Of a DNA stretch of 64,000 nt, positions 1-10,464 are shown piece after piece. A program made the translations under genes and the position numbers. Every line of letters begins with the position of its first letter. Position 1 is the first letter of the stretch. The notes beneath the pieces are model-generated. The model made no database searches, was not told the origin of the DNA, and was given only the letters and a program-made list of their open reading frames with translations. The stretch is from Streptomyces indicus (GTDB taxonomy: Bacteria > Actinomycetota > Actinomycetes > Streptomycetales > Streptomycetaceae), in contig NZ_FNFF01000015.1 of the NCBI RefSeq assembly GCF_900100315.1, positions 153,352 to 217,351 of the forward strand. Direction: 5' to 3'.

Positions 1-121
1 ACCCGCGTGATGGGGGAACGGGCAGGTCACAGCCCCCGTCCCATACCGGTTTCCGTCGAGAGGTGGACGTCAGGCAAGATGGGGTGTATCTGCCCACTTC
101 CAGTTTGCCGGACGGTTTCTC

Positions 122-1785
<1,664 letters not shown>

Positions 1786-1786
<1 letters not shown>

Positions 1787-2235
1787 TGGCTCGCCACGTT
1801 TACGCCTGCCCCCTGCGCTGGGCGGACATGGATGCGTACGGCCACATCAACAACGTGGTCTTTCTTCGGTACCTCGAAGAAGCGCGCATCGATTTCCTGT
1901 TCCGCCCGGACAAGGACTTCCAGCAGGGGTCGGTCGTGGCGCGCCATGAGATCGACTACAAGCGGCAGTTGGTGCACCGGCACCGTCCGGTGAACATCGA
2001 GCTGTGGGTCACGAAGATACGGGCGGCGTCGTTCACGATCGAGTACGAGGTGAAGGACGAGGACGTGGTGTACGTGCGAGCCTCGACCGTCATCGTGCCG
2101 TTCGACTTCGAGGCCCAGCGGCCGCGGCGGATCACCGCCGAGGAGCGGGAGTTCCTCGAGGAGTACGCCGATGACGCGGATGCCGCCGGGGCCGGTGGCG
2201 GCGCGGGCGGTTCCGAAGAGGCCGTAGCGGCATGA
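1786..2235 (+). CDS. Acyl-CoA thioesterase, hotdog fold (4HBT type)
   Basis: A 149-residue single-domain hotdog protein. Residues 10-37 carry the 4-hydroxybenzoyl-CoA thioesterase-like motif with D14, D16, G19-H20 and N22-N23 (DMDAYGHINN), where Asp16 aligns with the usual catalytic acid. The ATG overlaps the ettA stop by one base, so translation is coupled and the two genes share a message. The last 25 residues are a Gly/Ala/Glu-rich tail without family support. It probably hydrolyses acyl-CoA or a related thioester in the cytoplasm; the substrate cannot be read from sequence. Pairing of ettA with a small thioesterase looks like an inherited actinobacterial arrangement rather than a pathway. 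Confidence 0.9.
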
Positions 2236-2879
2236 CCGTGCTGCCGCTGGCCGCCGAAGGGGAGGCGGCGGGTCTCGCCGCCTTCCTGCAGCGGCTGCTC
2301 AAGTACGACCGGGCGGCGGCCGTCCGGCTGCAGGCGGCGGGCGACGCGCTCGCCGTCTTCGGCCGGGCGCCCGCGCTCGACGTGGTGGTCGTGCGGGGCG
2401 TCGCGCTCGCCGGGCCCGCCGAGCTGGACCGTACGGTCTCGGCGGGCGAGCTGCTCGAAACCGTCGAGCCCGCCGGGCTCACCGTCCCCGCCGCCGTGAC
2501 CGGTCCCGCGTGGGCCGGGCTGCTGCCGCCGCGGGCCGGCTGGCAGCAGGTCGAAGGGCTGCCGGAGAGCGGGCAGTTGGGGCTTGCGGTGCGGGCCGCC
2601 GTCGCCGAGTTCAAGGCGCGGGTCGAGGAGCTGTCCGAGGACAAGCGGACCCGGGCGGAGCTCGACCGGATCGGCGCCGACATCTGGGGGCGGACCCTCG
2701 GGTCCACTCCGCTTCCGCTGCGGGCCGCGCATGCGGCGTATGTGTTCGGGCTGTTGCGGCCGGAGGCGCCTGCGGCCCTTCTTGCGGCCGGTACGTGGCT
2801 GCGGCTGCGCACGCCGTACGGGTCCGTCGCGTTGCGTCGGGCGGGTGGGCTGCCGGGGCTCGGGGTCACGCCCGTGTAA
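2232..2879 (+). CDS. Conserved hypothetical protein in the ettA operon
   Basis: This 215-residue protein belongs to no family I recognise. Its ATG lies in an ATGA overlap with the thioesterase stop, so it is the third gene of the ettA message. It is Ala/Leu/Arg-rich, soluble, and has no signal peptide or membrane segment. The N-terminal half reads as alternating strands and helices. The segment around residues 120-145 (VAEFKARVEELSEDKRTRAE) is a strongly charged amphipathic helix. The C-terminal half contains another Leu/Ala-rich helix and ends with a short strand-like stretch. The end of the gene forms the left arm of a terminator hairpin that straddles the stop codon. Coding character (very high G/C at codon position 3) supports a real gene. 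Confidence 0.8.
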   Translation: MTVLPLAAEGEAAGLAAFLQRLLKYDRAAAVRLQAAGDALAVFGRAPALDVVVVRGVALAGPAELDRTVSAGELLETVEPAGLTVPAAVTGPAWAGLLPPRAGWQQVEGLPESGQLGLAVRAAVAEFKARVEELSEDKRTRAELDRIGADIWGRTLGSTPLPLRAAHAAYVFGLLRPEAPAALLAAGTWLRLRTPYGSVALRRAGGLPGLGVTPV

Positions 2880-2898
2880 GGGGCGCGACCCCGAGCCC
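2856..2898. terminator. Bidirectional terminator between convergent genes
   Basis: A perfect 12-bp inverted repeat, GGGCTCGGGGTC at 2856-2867 and GACCCCGAGCCC at 2887-2898, with a 19-base loop. The left arm is inside the last codons of the plus-strand gene. The minus-strand ABC ATPase ends at 2912, so the hairpin can serve both directions. There is no U-tract, as is usual in Streptomyces. Confidence 0.7.
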
Positions 2899-2911
2899 GT
2901 TGCCCGGAGCG

Positions 2912-3889
2912 CTAGTTGCTGCCCGAATCGTCCGGCCACACCCCGATGTGGTCCTGCTCCAGCTCCAGCGCCACCCTGTCCCGCATGCCCAGCGTCTCCG
3001 TGTAGTCCGCGGGGAGTTGGAGGCGGCCGGCGCGGTCGAGCATGGCGTACTCGCGGGCCACCAGGTGCTCCTCGCCCGTCGTCGCGTCGATGCGGGTGTG
3101 CCGCAGGACCTCCGTGGACGTGCGGCCGTCGCGGATCGCGACCGTGCGGCGGACCTCCGTGGCCACCGCCTGGTCGTGCGTGACGATCACGATCGTCGTG
3201 CCGAGCTCCTCGTTCGCCGCGCGGAACGACTCGAAGATCTGCCGGCCCGTGGCCGAGTCCAGCTCACCGGTGGGTTCGTCGGCGAGCAGCACCTCCGGGT
3301 CGTTCGCGAGCGCCACGGCGATCGCGACCCGCTGCTGCTGGCCGCCGGAGAGCTGCGTGGGCCGCCGGTCGCGCAGTTCGCCCACCCCGAGGAGCTCGAG
3401 CAACTCCTCGGCGCGCGCCGCCTTCTTCGCCTTGCCCCGTACGCCGCGCAACTGCATGGGCAGGGCCACGTTCTGCGCCGCGGTCAGATACGGCAGCAGG
3501 TTGCGGGCCGTCTGCTGCCACACGAAGCCGACGATCTCGCGGCGGTAGCGCAGCCGCTCCTTCGCGCCCATCGAGAGCAGATCGCAGCCCGCGACCCTGG
3601 CCTGCCCGGCGGTGGGCTCGTCGAGGCCCGCGAGGATGTTCATCAGGGTCGACTTGCCGCTGCCGGACGCGCCCACGAGCGCCATCAACTCGCCCTTGGT
3701 GACGAGCAGATCGAGCCCCTGAAGGGCCTGCACCTCCACGCCGTCTGCCGTGAAGATGCGCACCAGGCGGTCGCAGGAGATCAGCGCGTCATGGCCGAAC
3801 GCGGGGCGCTCGCGCCGGGACGCGGCCCGCTGTTCCAGCTCGGCGAGGGTCGCGACGGAGGCGGCCCCGGTCGTACTCGTGTCGGTCAT
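2912..3889 (-). CDS. ABC exporter ATPase with C-terminal AbrB-like tail
   Basis: A 325-residue ATP-binding subunit of the LolD/MacB type, which energises the two FtsX-like permeases encoded upstream. After a charged 35-residue N-terminal extension come Walker A GASGSGKST at 73-81, signature LSGGQQQR near 176 and Walker B LLADEPTGELD near 200. The normal ABC domain ends near residue 245; about 75 further residues follow. They contain AMLDRAGRLQLPADY and then LGMRDRVALELE, which resemble the swapped-hairpin (AbrB/MazE) pattern 'DxxGRlxLPaxxrxxLGlxxgDrvxLe'. The ATG lies in an ATGA overlap with the permease stop; an in-frame upstream Met at 3940 would lie inside that gene and is rejected. The substrate is unknown. 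Confidence 0.9.
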   Translation of the reverse strand: MTDTSTTGAASVATLAELEQRAASRRERPAFGHDALISCDRLVRIFTADGVEVQALQGLDLLVTKGELMALVGASGSGKSTLMNILAGLDEPTAGQARVAGCDLLSMGAKERLRYRREIVGFVWQQTARNLLPYLTAAQNVALPMQLRGVRGKAKKAARAEELLELLGVGELRDRRPTQLSGGQQQRVAIAVALANDPEVLLADEPTGELDSATGRQIFESFRAANEELGTTIVIVTHDQAVATEVRRTVAIRDGRTSTEVLRHTRIDATTGEEHLVAREYAMLDRAGRLQLPADYTETLGMRDRVALELEQDHIGVWPDDSGSN

Positions 3890-6609
3890 CGCCCATCTCC
3901 AGCCCTGAGTTCGGTGAGGGAGGTCTGCCGGGCCGTCCACCAGGCCTGGACGAGCGCGACCCCGGTGGCGAGCAGCACCACCGTGCCGGCCGGCACCAGC
4001 AACGACCAGGAATCCATGCGCAGTTGTACCTCGCCGAAGGCCTCGGCCTGCGCGGCTAGTGCGATCTGCCCGAGATCGAGCCCGGGCGCGATCAGTTCCA
4101 TCGCGGCGAGCGCGACCAGGACGCCGCCGGCCGCGGCGAGCAGCGCCTGCGGCAGCGCTTCGAGGACGAGCAGCCGCCGCGCCTGCCCCCTTCCCAGGCC
4201 CATGGTGCGCAGCCGCGCCACGAGGGCGGTGCGTTCCGGGGCGGTCTGGAGCAGGGAGAGCAGGACGGCGAGGATCGCGTAGCCGGCTCCGGCGGCCACC
4301 GCGGCGGCGTAGACGGTTTCGGCGCCTTCCTGGAGCGGACCGTCGGACATCGTCGCCCGCTCGGCGGCGCGCAGTTCATAGGTGATCTCCGCCGCGCCGG
4401 ACCCGGCGGCCGCGTCGATCTCCTTCGCGACCTGCGAGGTGGTGAACCCGCCGCCCGTGGCGAACAGCGCGGTGTCCTCGCGGTCCTTCAGACGGCTCGC
4501 GTCGATCAGCAGGAAGTCCACGCCGAAGCTCGCGGGCGTGATCTCGCGGATGCCCGTCACCTTCGCCGTGAAATCGCCGACCGGCGTGCGCAGGGCGTGC
4601 TCGCCGCTGCCGAGGCGCTTGGCCACCGCGGGAGTGGCGAACGCGGGCGCGGGACCCGAGCCGGGCGCCTTCAACTCGCCCGCGGGGAAGGGGCCGAGAC
4701 CGGTCCGTTCCGACAGCCGCGCGTACGACTCGGGGTCGACCGCGATCAGCGTGATCTCCTTGCCGCCGTCCGGCATCCGCATGTTGCCGTCCATGTACAC
4801 ACGGCTGACCTCGCGGACACCGCCGAGCCCGTCGACGCGCTCGGCGAGCCCGTCGGGCAGCGGCTGGTTGGGGCGGGCGTTGATCCGCAGATCCGCGCCG
4901 ACCGCCCGCAGCGCCGCCTCGTCGCGGGCGTCGCCGATACCGGCGATCACACTGCCGCCGAACGCCGCCGTGGTGAGCGCCACCAGCAGCGCGAGCAGGG
5001 GCAGGGCCTGCGCGGACGAGGTCCGTCCGGCCCGCGCCAGGGACAGGAATCCGATCGCCCCGCGCCGCCGCAGCAGCGGCCGGCCCGCCCACCGGATGGG
5101 CAGCGGGTACAGCCGCACGAGCAGCAGCGCGGCGATCAGCGCCACCAGGACCGGAGCCGCACTGACCAGTCCGTCAGCCTCACCGCTGCCGCGGCGGCGC
5201 ATGGCCACCACGGCGCCCACGGCCAGGACCAGGGCGGTCAGTTCGGCCACGGTGCGCCGGCGCGACGGCTTGGCGTCGACCAGGTCCTCGCGTCCGCCGT
5301 GGGCCCGCAGCCGCAGATGGCGTACGACGGCCCGTACCGGAAGCGCCACGCACGCGAGCAGGGCGACCAGACCGGCACCGGCCACCGAGGGCTGGAGCCG
5401 GCCCTCGGGCCGCACGAGGACGGCGAGCAGCCAGCCGAGCGCGGCGGCGGGTATCGCGACCACCGCGGTCTCGGCGCAGATCCGGGCCGTGATCCCGCGC
5501 ACCGAACCGCCGCGCGCCCGCAGCAGGGCGACCTCGCGGCTGCGCCGGGCCGCGGCGAGGGCGCCCGTCATCAGCAGGACGACCAGGGCGACCGCACCGA
5601 TGCCGTACGCGGCGATGGACACGACCGGGGTGATCGCCTCGCGGGCTGCCAGGAACTGGCCCGTGATCCGGTCCAGTTCGGTGTACGCGGAGACCCGTTC
5701 GCCGACGCTCTCCCGCATCCGGGACAGCGCGGGGCCGCCTTCGAGCGAGGCCACGCTCTCCTGGAGACCGCCGATGTCGGCGACCTCGAGGGAGGAGAAC
5801 CGGGGCGGCAGACGCCAGTACACGTTCGGGTTGCCGTCGAGGCGGATCAGGAACGCCGCGGCCTCCGGGGCCAGCAGCAGCCCCGCCTGCCAGTACTTCG
5901 CGGGCACGGGGGCCGGCGGGGTCAGGGCGATGGCCGGGGTGCGCAGGAGGGAGTCGAAGGACCAGTAGCTGCCCTCGGGCCGCTTCGGTTCGACGATTCC
6001 GGTGACCTTCACGCTCACGCGCGGGCCCTTGTCGGACAGGAAGTGGATGACCGAACCGACCTTGATCTTCAGCGTCTTCGCGGTGTCCGTGGTGACCGCG
6101 GCCTCGGCCTGCATGCTGGTGGCGCTGTTCTCGTCGCCCTTCGGCAGCCGGCCCTGCACCACCCGCGCATGCCGGTCCACCTCGCCCTGCGCGGCCAGCA
6201 TGAACGCCGGCGGCTTGCCCTCGGGGCGGGGCAGCCAGGCGTCGAGCGCGTCGAGCGGACGTTTGGTCTGCACGCCGTACGCGACCTGCGAACGGTCCGT
6301 GACCAGCGGGTCCTCGATCGCCTCCTGCACCTGCGGCAGGGTGTCGCGGATGGTCCCGGCGTCGACTTCGCCGGGCGCGGCGTCGAGGAACTCGTCGCCG
6401 GTGGCCAGGCTGACCTCGATCCCGCTGCGCTCCGGACCGGCGCTGCCCAGCTCCAGCCGGAGGCCGCGCGTCTCGTACGTGTCCACCGCGCGCGGGAACG
6501 CCGCCGCGAGGAACGACGTCACGAGCACGAGCAGTGCCAGCGCCACCGAAGGCATCGGAGCGGCCTTCAGCCGGGTCCGCACCCAGGGCGCAACTGCCTT
6601 GACCGCCAT
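3886..6609 (-). CDS. ABC transporter permease, FtsX family (first of a pair)
   Basis: A 907-residue membrane protein with the architecture of large actinobacterial MacB-like permeases. One membrane helix near residues 20-40 is followed by a large extracytoplasmic domain. A block of helices with an FtsX core (around ITPVVSIAAYGIGAVALVVLL, then the cytoplasmic RSREVALLRARGG loop) comes next. After a second large extracytoplasmic domain a C-terminal FtsX core repeats the pattern, with RTMGLGRGQARRLL as the coupling loop. The gene follows the other permease with one base between stop and start, and overlaps the ATPase gene by four bases, so the three are one operon. These systems usually act on lipids, lipoproteins or hydrophobic compounds rather than importing; the substrate here cannot be inferred. 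Confidence 0.9.
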   Translation of the reverse strand: MAVKAVAPWVRTRLKAAPMPSVALALLVLVTSFLAAAFPRAVDTYETRGLRLELGSAGPERSGIEVSLATGDEFLDAAPGEVDAGTIRDTLPQVQEAIEDPLVTDRSQVAYGVQTKRPLDALDAWLPRPEGKPPAFMLAAQGEVDRHARVVQGRLPKGDENSATSMQAEAAVTTDTAKTLKIKVGSVIHFLSDKGPRVSVKVTGIVEPKRPEGSYWSFDSLLRTPAIALTPPAPVPAKYWQAGLLLAPEAAAFLIRLDGNPNVYWRLPPRFSSLEVADIGGLQESVASLEGGPALSRMRESVGERVSAYTELDRITGQFLAAREAITPVVSIAAYGIGAVALVVLLMTGALAAARRSREVALLRARGGSVRGITARICAETAVVAIPAAALGWLLAVLVRPEGRLQPSVAGAGLVALLACVALPVRAVVRHLRLRAHGGREDLVDAKPSRRRTVAELTALVLAVGAVVAMRRRGSGEADGLVSAAPVLVALIAALLLVRLYPLPIRWAGRPLLRRRGAIGFLSLARAGRTSSAQALPLLALLVALTTAAFGGSVIAGIGDARDEAALRAVGADLRINARPNQPLPDGLAERVDGLGGVREVSRVYMDGNMRMPDGGKEITLIAVDPESYARLSERTGLGPFPAGELKAPGSGPAPAFATPAVAKRLGSGEHALRTPVGDFTAKVTGIREITPASFGVDFLLIDASRLKDREDTALFATGGGFTTSQVAKEIDAAAGSGAAEITYELRAAERATMSDGPLQEGAETVYAAAVAAGAGYAILAVLLSLLQTAPERTALVARLRTMGLGRGQARRLLVLEALPQALLAAAGGVLVALAAMELIAPGLDLGQIALAAQAEAFGEVQLRMDSWSLLVPAGTVVLLATGVALVQAWWTARQTSLTELRAGDGR

Positions 6610-6610
6610 A

Positions 6611-9600
6611 TCAGTTGCTCCCGTCGTGACGCAGTGACACCACCGGCTCGACCCGCCGCAGCGCGATCGCCGCGACCACGAGGACCGGGACGAGCGCGAC
6701 CGTGGCGAGCAGCAGCGCCACCCGGCCCACCGGCAGTTCCACGAGCACCGAGGGCACCGGCTTGCCGGCGTCCCCGGTGAGCACGATCAACGGCACGACC
6801 GCTCGGGTCAGCACGGCGCCGAGCCCGAGCCCCACGATCAGCGCGAGCCCGATCAGCGCCCCCTGCTCGGCCGCGACGAGCCGTGCCAGCTGACGCTGCG
6901 GCGTACCGAGGGCCCTGAGCACCGCGAACTCGGCTGCGCGCTCCTTGAGCGAGCCGGCCGCACTCACCGCGAAGCCGACGGCCGCCAGCGCGGCGGCCAC
7001 CACGGCGACCGCGAGCAGCGCGGACTGCGGCCCCGCGCCCAGCGGATCGTCCCGCAGCTCCTCGGCGATCTCCGCGCGCACGACCACCTGTTCGGGATCG
7101 ACGTCGGCCCGTGCGCGCAGCTCGGCCGCGACCTGCTCGGCCTTGCCCGGCTCCGGTGTCAGCCACCACTCACTGGGAGTGAGTTCGGTGCGCTCGCGGA
7201 GGGAGAACGCCTCGTTGACCGCGCGCAGGTCGAGCAGCACCGCACCGCCCGACGCGTCGTTCGTGGGCAGTTCGGGGACGACCTTGGCGATCTTGACGCT
7301 CAGCGGTGTCGCGGACAGCTGGACGTCGACCCGGTCGCCGACCTTTGCGCCGCTCGCGTCGAGGAACCTTTCGGTCACGACAGCGGCCGGCGGCGGGGAG
7401 GCCTCGCGCTTGACGGTGATCTGCACCTGGTGTTCGAGCGAGACGGTCGGATCGACCCAGGCCTGCGACGTGCCGTACGTGGCGGAGGGCGGCGCACCGG
7501 CCCCGGCCGCCACCTCCACGGGAGCCGGCGGTTCGGCCCCCTCGACGAGGGGCTCGGTCGACACCTGCTGCGACGCGCCCTGCCAGTGCAGCTTCGCGGG
7601 TACCTGGAGCGGCTGCCCGTCGGCCCGGATCCGCAGCACCGAGAACGTGTGCTGCTCGGACCGGTCAGGCGAGGCCGGTGTGGCCACCTCGAATCCGGTC
7701 ACCTCGTACGGGCCGGTCGCACCGATCGACGCGCTGAAGGTGCGCGCGCGGCCGTCGGCGGGGGCCTCGCCGAGCTCGACGGCGTGGGTGGCGCCGAAGC
7801 GGTCCCGCAGCAGGACGCTCACGGACGCCGGATCGGTCTCGGTGCGGCCCTTGGTGGCGATCCGCAGCTCGATGTCCAACTTCTGCGCCCGGTCGGGGAC
7901 TTTGATCCCGTACGAAAGGGTCTTCCGCGCGTCGAGGGCGTCGAGCATGTCGTCCGGGGCGGCGAGGTCGTCGCGCAGCAGGAGGCCGCCGGCGGCATTG
8001 CGGATGTCGAGTGCGAGGACCGCGGCCGAGCGGTCACCGGACATCTCCATCGTGCCGCGCGCCGCGGGCGCCGCGTCGCGTACGCCGTCCAGCGAGGAGT
8101 ACACATCGCCCTGGGCCGCGCTCGGGACCCGGCTGCCCAGGACGCGGATCTGCGTACCCGAGCGGAAGTCGGCCTGGTCCTCCTGGGACCGGTCCCAGGA
8201 CGCGCCGTGCCCGATCGCGAGCATGCCCATGGCGACGGCGAGCACCAGGAGCAGTACGGGGCCTGCGCCGCGCAGCGGACGGCGGCTGAGCTGCCAGCCC
8301 GCGAGGGCCCCCGGCAGGCCGCGGCCCTTCGCGGCGCGGCGCTCGCCGAGCTTCGCGGCCGGCGGCAGCAGCCGGAGCGTCAGGACGGTGCCGGCGAGCA
8401 GCGCGAGTGCGGGGGCGCCGACCAGGAGCGGGTCGATGCCCAGCTCGCCTTCGGCGTTGCCGCTGAGCGCGCCGCCGGAGGTCTGCCGGTCCAGCTGCCA
8501 GTACGCGACGGCGGCGATCACCAGGAGACCGACGTCGGCGCCCGCGCGCACCGGTGCGGGCAGCGACTTCATCCGCACCGAGCGGCGCATGCCGGTGACG
8601 GACAGGGCGGGGGCGACCACCGCGGCCGCGCAGCCGAGCGCGACCACCAGGGCCACCAGCCACACAGAGAAGGTCGGTGCGGTGTCCAGTTCGACACCGA
8701 TCCGCTCCAAGGCGCCCTGTCCGGCGAGGAGTTGGGTGAGCGGGCCGGCGAGCAGCGGTGAGAGGACCGCGGCCGGGACCGCGAGCAGCAGCGACTCGGC
8801 GGCGGCGAACCAGGCCACACGGCCGCGGGAACCGCCGCGCGCCATCAGCAGATCCGTCTCGCCGGCGCGCTCGGAGGACAGCAGCCGCGCCACCAGGAGC
8901 AGCGCGTACCCGGCGAGCATCAGGAGCTGGAGCGCCACGATGAGCAGCGTGGAGCGGGCCACGAGCAGGGAGCGCTCGGCCCGTTCGAGGAGCGTGGGCA
9001 GTTCGGTGCGGGCGACGACGCCCGTGTCGATGCCGGAGAGCTTCGCGAACTGGTCGTTGCCGCGTTCGGCGGCCTTCTTGAGAGCGGGGATGCGGTCGGC
9101 CTGCACGCCGCGGAAGTCGGCGGTCGCCAGCCAGGAGGTCTCACCCGCCTGCACGCGGCCCGCGGCGAACGTGGCGGGATCGGTGAGCAGCGGGCCGTAC
9201 GTGGTGAAGTCCAGCTTGCGGACGCCGCGTCCGCCGAGCTCGTCGACCCGCCAGTACGGATCGTGCACGTCGCGCGGCCGGTACGTCCCGGTGACCTGGA
9301 CGGTCACATCGGGGCCGTCGAGCCGGTCGGTGAGCTTCACCGGCGGGCCGCCCGGGGTCAACTTCAGCTCTTTGGCGGCCACTTCGGGCAGCGCGACCTG
9401 GACCGGGCCCTTGCCGGTGCTCTTCGGCCAGGCGCCGTCGACCAGGGCGATCCGGGAGCGGTCGAGCACGGCGAGGTGGGTGAGGTCCGGGTCCGTGGAG
9501 CGGGCGCCGGGCGCCTGCAGCGAGTGCGGCAGGGAGTACGGCCCGGACTTCTCGGCCGAGCGCAGGGAGACCGGCAGGCCGTCGAAGGTCTGCCGTGCGC

Positions 9601-9838
9601 CCGCCTCGACCTTCTTGCGGATCGCGGCCTGCTCCTGCGGCTCGATGTCGGCCTGGACGAGGAGGGAGGCGGGCCCGGCGGAGCGGTTGGTGAGCGAATG
9701 CCGCAGGGCGGCGTCGCCTATCGCCCCCGAGAACCCGGTGAGCGTGGCGAGGACCGCTGTGGTGAGGAGAACTGCGAGCAGCGCCGCCATGAGCAGCAGC
9801 CGATGGGCGCGCACACGCAGAAAGATGAACCCCGTCAC
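6611..9838 (-). CDS. ABC transporter permease, FtsX family (second of a pair)
   Basis: A 1075-residue permease and the first gene of the minus-strand exporter operon. It has an N-terminal helix (about residues 13-32, LLLMAALLAVLLTTAVLATL), a long extracytoplasmic domain, central FtsX-type helices near residues 290-480, and a second extracytoplasmic domain rich in beta-strand sequence. The C-terminal four-helix FtsX core has the charged RALGTPQRQLARLVAAEQG cytoplasmic loop. The two permeases are unequal in length and not close in sequence, suggesting a heterodimeric transporter. The region upstream (9839-10016) contains an inverted repeat described separately. The start MTGFIFLRVRAHR is followed directly by the first helix, which supports it. 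Confidence 0.9.
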   Translation of the reverse strand: MTGFIFLRVRAHRLLLMAALLAVLLTTAVLATLTGFSGAIGDAALRHSLTNRSAGPASLLVQADIEPQEQAAIRKKVEAGARQTFDGLPVSLRSAEKSGPYSLPHSLQAPGARSTDPDLTHLAVLDRSRIALVDGAWPKSTGKGPVQVALPEVAAKELKLTPGGPPVKLTDRLDGPDVTVQVTGTYRPRDVHDPYWRVDELGGRGVRKLDFTTYGPLLTDPATFAAGRVQAGETSWLATADFRGVQADRIPALKKAAERGNDQFAKLSGIDTGVVARTELPTLLERAERSLLVARSTLLIVALQLLMLAGYALLLVARLLSSERAGETDLLMARGGSRGRVAWFAAAESLLLAVPAAVLSPLLAGPLTQLLAGQGALERIGVELDTAPTFSVWLVALVVALGCAAAVVAPALSVTGMRRSVRMKSLPAPVRAGADVGLLVIAAVAYWQLDRQTSGGALSGNAEGELGIDPLLVGAPALALLAGTVLTLRLLPPAAKLGERRAAKGRGLPGALAGWQLSRRPLRGAGPVLLLVLAVAMGMLAIGHGASWDRSQEDQADFRSGTQIRVLGSRVPSAAQGDVYSSLDGVRDAAPAARGTMEMSGDRSAAVLALDIRNAAGGLLLRDDLAAPDDMLDALDARKTLSYGIKVPDRAQKLDIELRIATKGRTETDPASVSVLLRDRFGATHAVELGEAPADGRARTFSASIGATGPYEVTGFEVATPASPDRSEQHTFSVLRIRADGQPLQVPAKLHWQGASQQVSTEPLVEGAEPPAPVEVAAGAGAPPSATYGTSQAWVDPTVSLEHQVQITVKREASPPPAAVVTERFLDASGAKVGDRVDVQLSATPLSVKIAKVVPELPTNDASGGAVLLDLRAVNEAFSLRERTELTPSEWWLTPEPGKAEQVAAELRARADVDPEQVVVRAEIAEELRDDPLGAGPQSALLAVAVVAAALAAVGFAVSAAGSLKERAAEFAVLRALGTPQRQLARLVAAEQGALIGLALIVGLGLGAVLTRAVVPLIVLTGDAGKPVPSVLVELPVGRVALLLATVALVPVLVVAAIALRRVEPVVSLRHDGSN

Positions 9839-9931
9839 CCGATCACCGGTCCCGTCCCCTGGGCGGAGCCCCCGCTCCGTAGCCCTGAAACCGTGACTCT
9901 TTCAGGTGGTCATGGCCGAGGGAAACCGCTC

Positions 9932-9951
9932 TCTGGTTGAAATTGACCAGA
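9932..9951. promoter_or_regulatory. Inverted repeat upstream of the ABC exporter operon
   Basis: TCTGGT (9932-9937) and ACCAGA (9946-9951) form a perfect 6-bp inverted repeat with an 8-base AT-rich spacer, about 95 bases upstream of the exporter's first gene. The 178-base gap between that gene and the globin gene has no coding region. The position and the AT-rich centre suit a repressor operator over the promoter, but no regulator gene is adjacent. Confidence 0.4.
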
Positions 9952-10016
9952 TCGTGATCGCATTGCGGGACATGAACGCCGGATTCCGGAGCGCCCGTGC
10001 CGGGTGAATTCCCGGA

Positions 10017-10421
10017 TCAACCTGCGGTGTTGACCATGGAAGCAGCCGCATACGTCAGGTAGTTCCACAACGTGCGGTCGTGCTCCTCGGAGAGGCCCAG
10101 CTCGTCCACCGCGGCCCGCATGTGCTTGAGCCAGGCGTCGTGCGCGGCCCGGTCCACCGCGAACGGTGCGTGCCGCATCCGCAGCCGGGGGTGGCCGCGG
10201 TGGTCGCTGTAGGTGCGCGGGCCGCCCCAGTACTGCATCAGGAACAGCGCGAGCCGCTCCTCGGCCGGGCCGAGGTCCTCCTCCGGGTACATCGGCCGGA
10301 GCAGCGGGTCCTCGGCGACTCCCTGGTAGAAGAGGTGCACCAGGCGTCGGAAGGTCTCCTCGCCGCCCACCTGCTCGTAGAAGGTCTGCTCCTGAAGCGT
10401 GCCGCGCGGGATCTCGTTCAC
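10017..10421 (-). CDS. glbO: Group II truncated haemoglobin (GlbO type)
   Basis: A 134-residue 2-over-2 globin that binds haem and oxygen or other diatomic ligands in the cytoplasm. The proximal histidine is H84 in the motif RLRMRHAPF. Tyr32 (FYQG, position B10), Tyr45 (MYPEED, CD1) and Trp97 (AWLKHM, G8) match the group II pocket, which normally has Tyr at B10 and CD1 and Trp at G8. The length fits the family. It is a single gene, divergent from the methyltransferase at 10614, and the two share a 192-base region with a tandem repeat array. Family members are linked to oxygen or nitrosative chemistry; the physiological role here is not visible. Confidence 0.93.
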   Translation of the reverse strand: MNEIPRGTLQEQTFYEQVGGEETFRRLVHLFYQGVAEDPLLRPMYPEEDLGPAEERLALFLMQYWGGPRTYSDHRGHPRLRMRHAPFAVDRAAHDAWLKHMRAAVDELGLSEEHDRTLWNYLTYAAASMVNTAG

Positions 10422-10464
10422 CCGTCCATCGTCTCAGACGCACCGGCCGAGGACCGGGGGACTA

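Noticed and set aside
2510..4282. A 590-codon open frame on the plus strand across the unknown gene and the ABC ATPase gene
   Set aside because: It is antisense to the ATPase with full ABC motifs; its translation is Arg/Ala/Gly/Pro-rich without any domain, as expected from a GC-rich shadow frame.
4382..9896. Several long plus-strand frames (528, 727 and 983 codons) opposite the ABC permeases
   Set aside because: They mirror the FtsX permeases, have no family motifs, and the minus strand has the proper third-position GC and membrane pattern.
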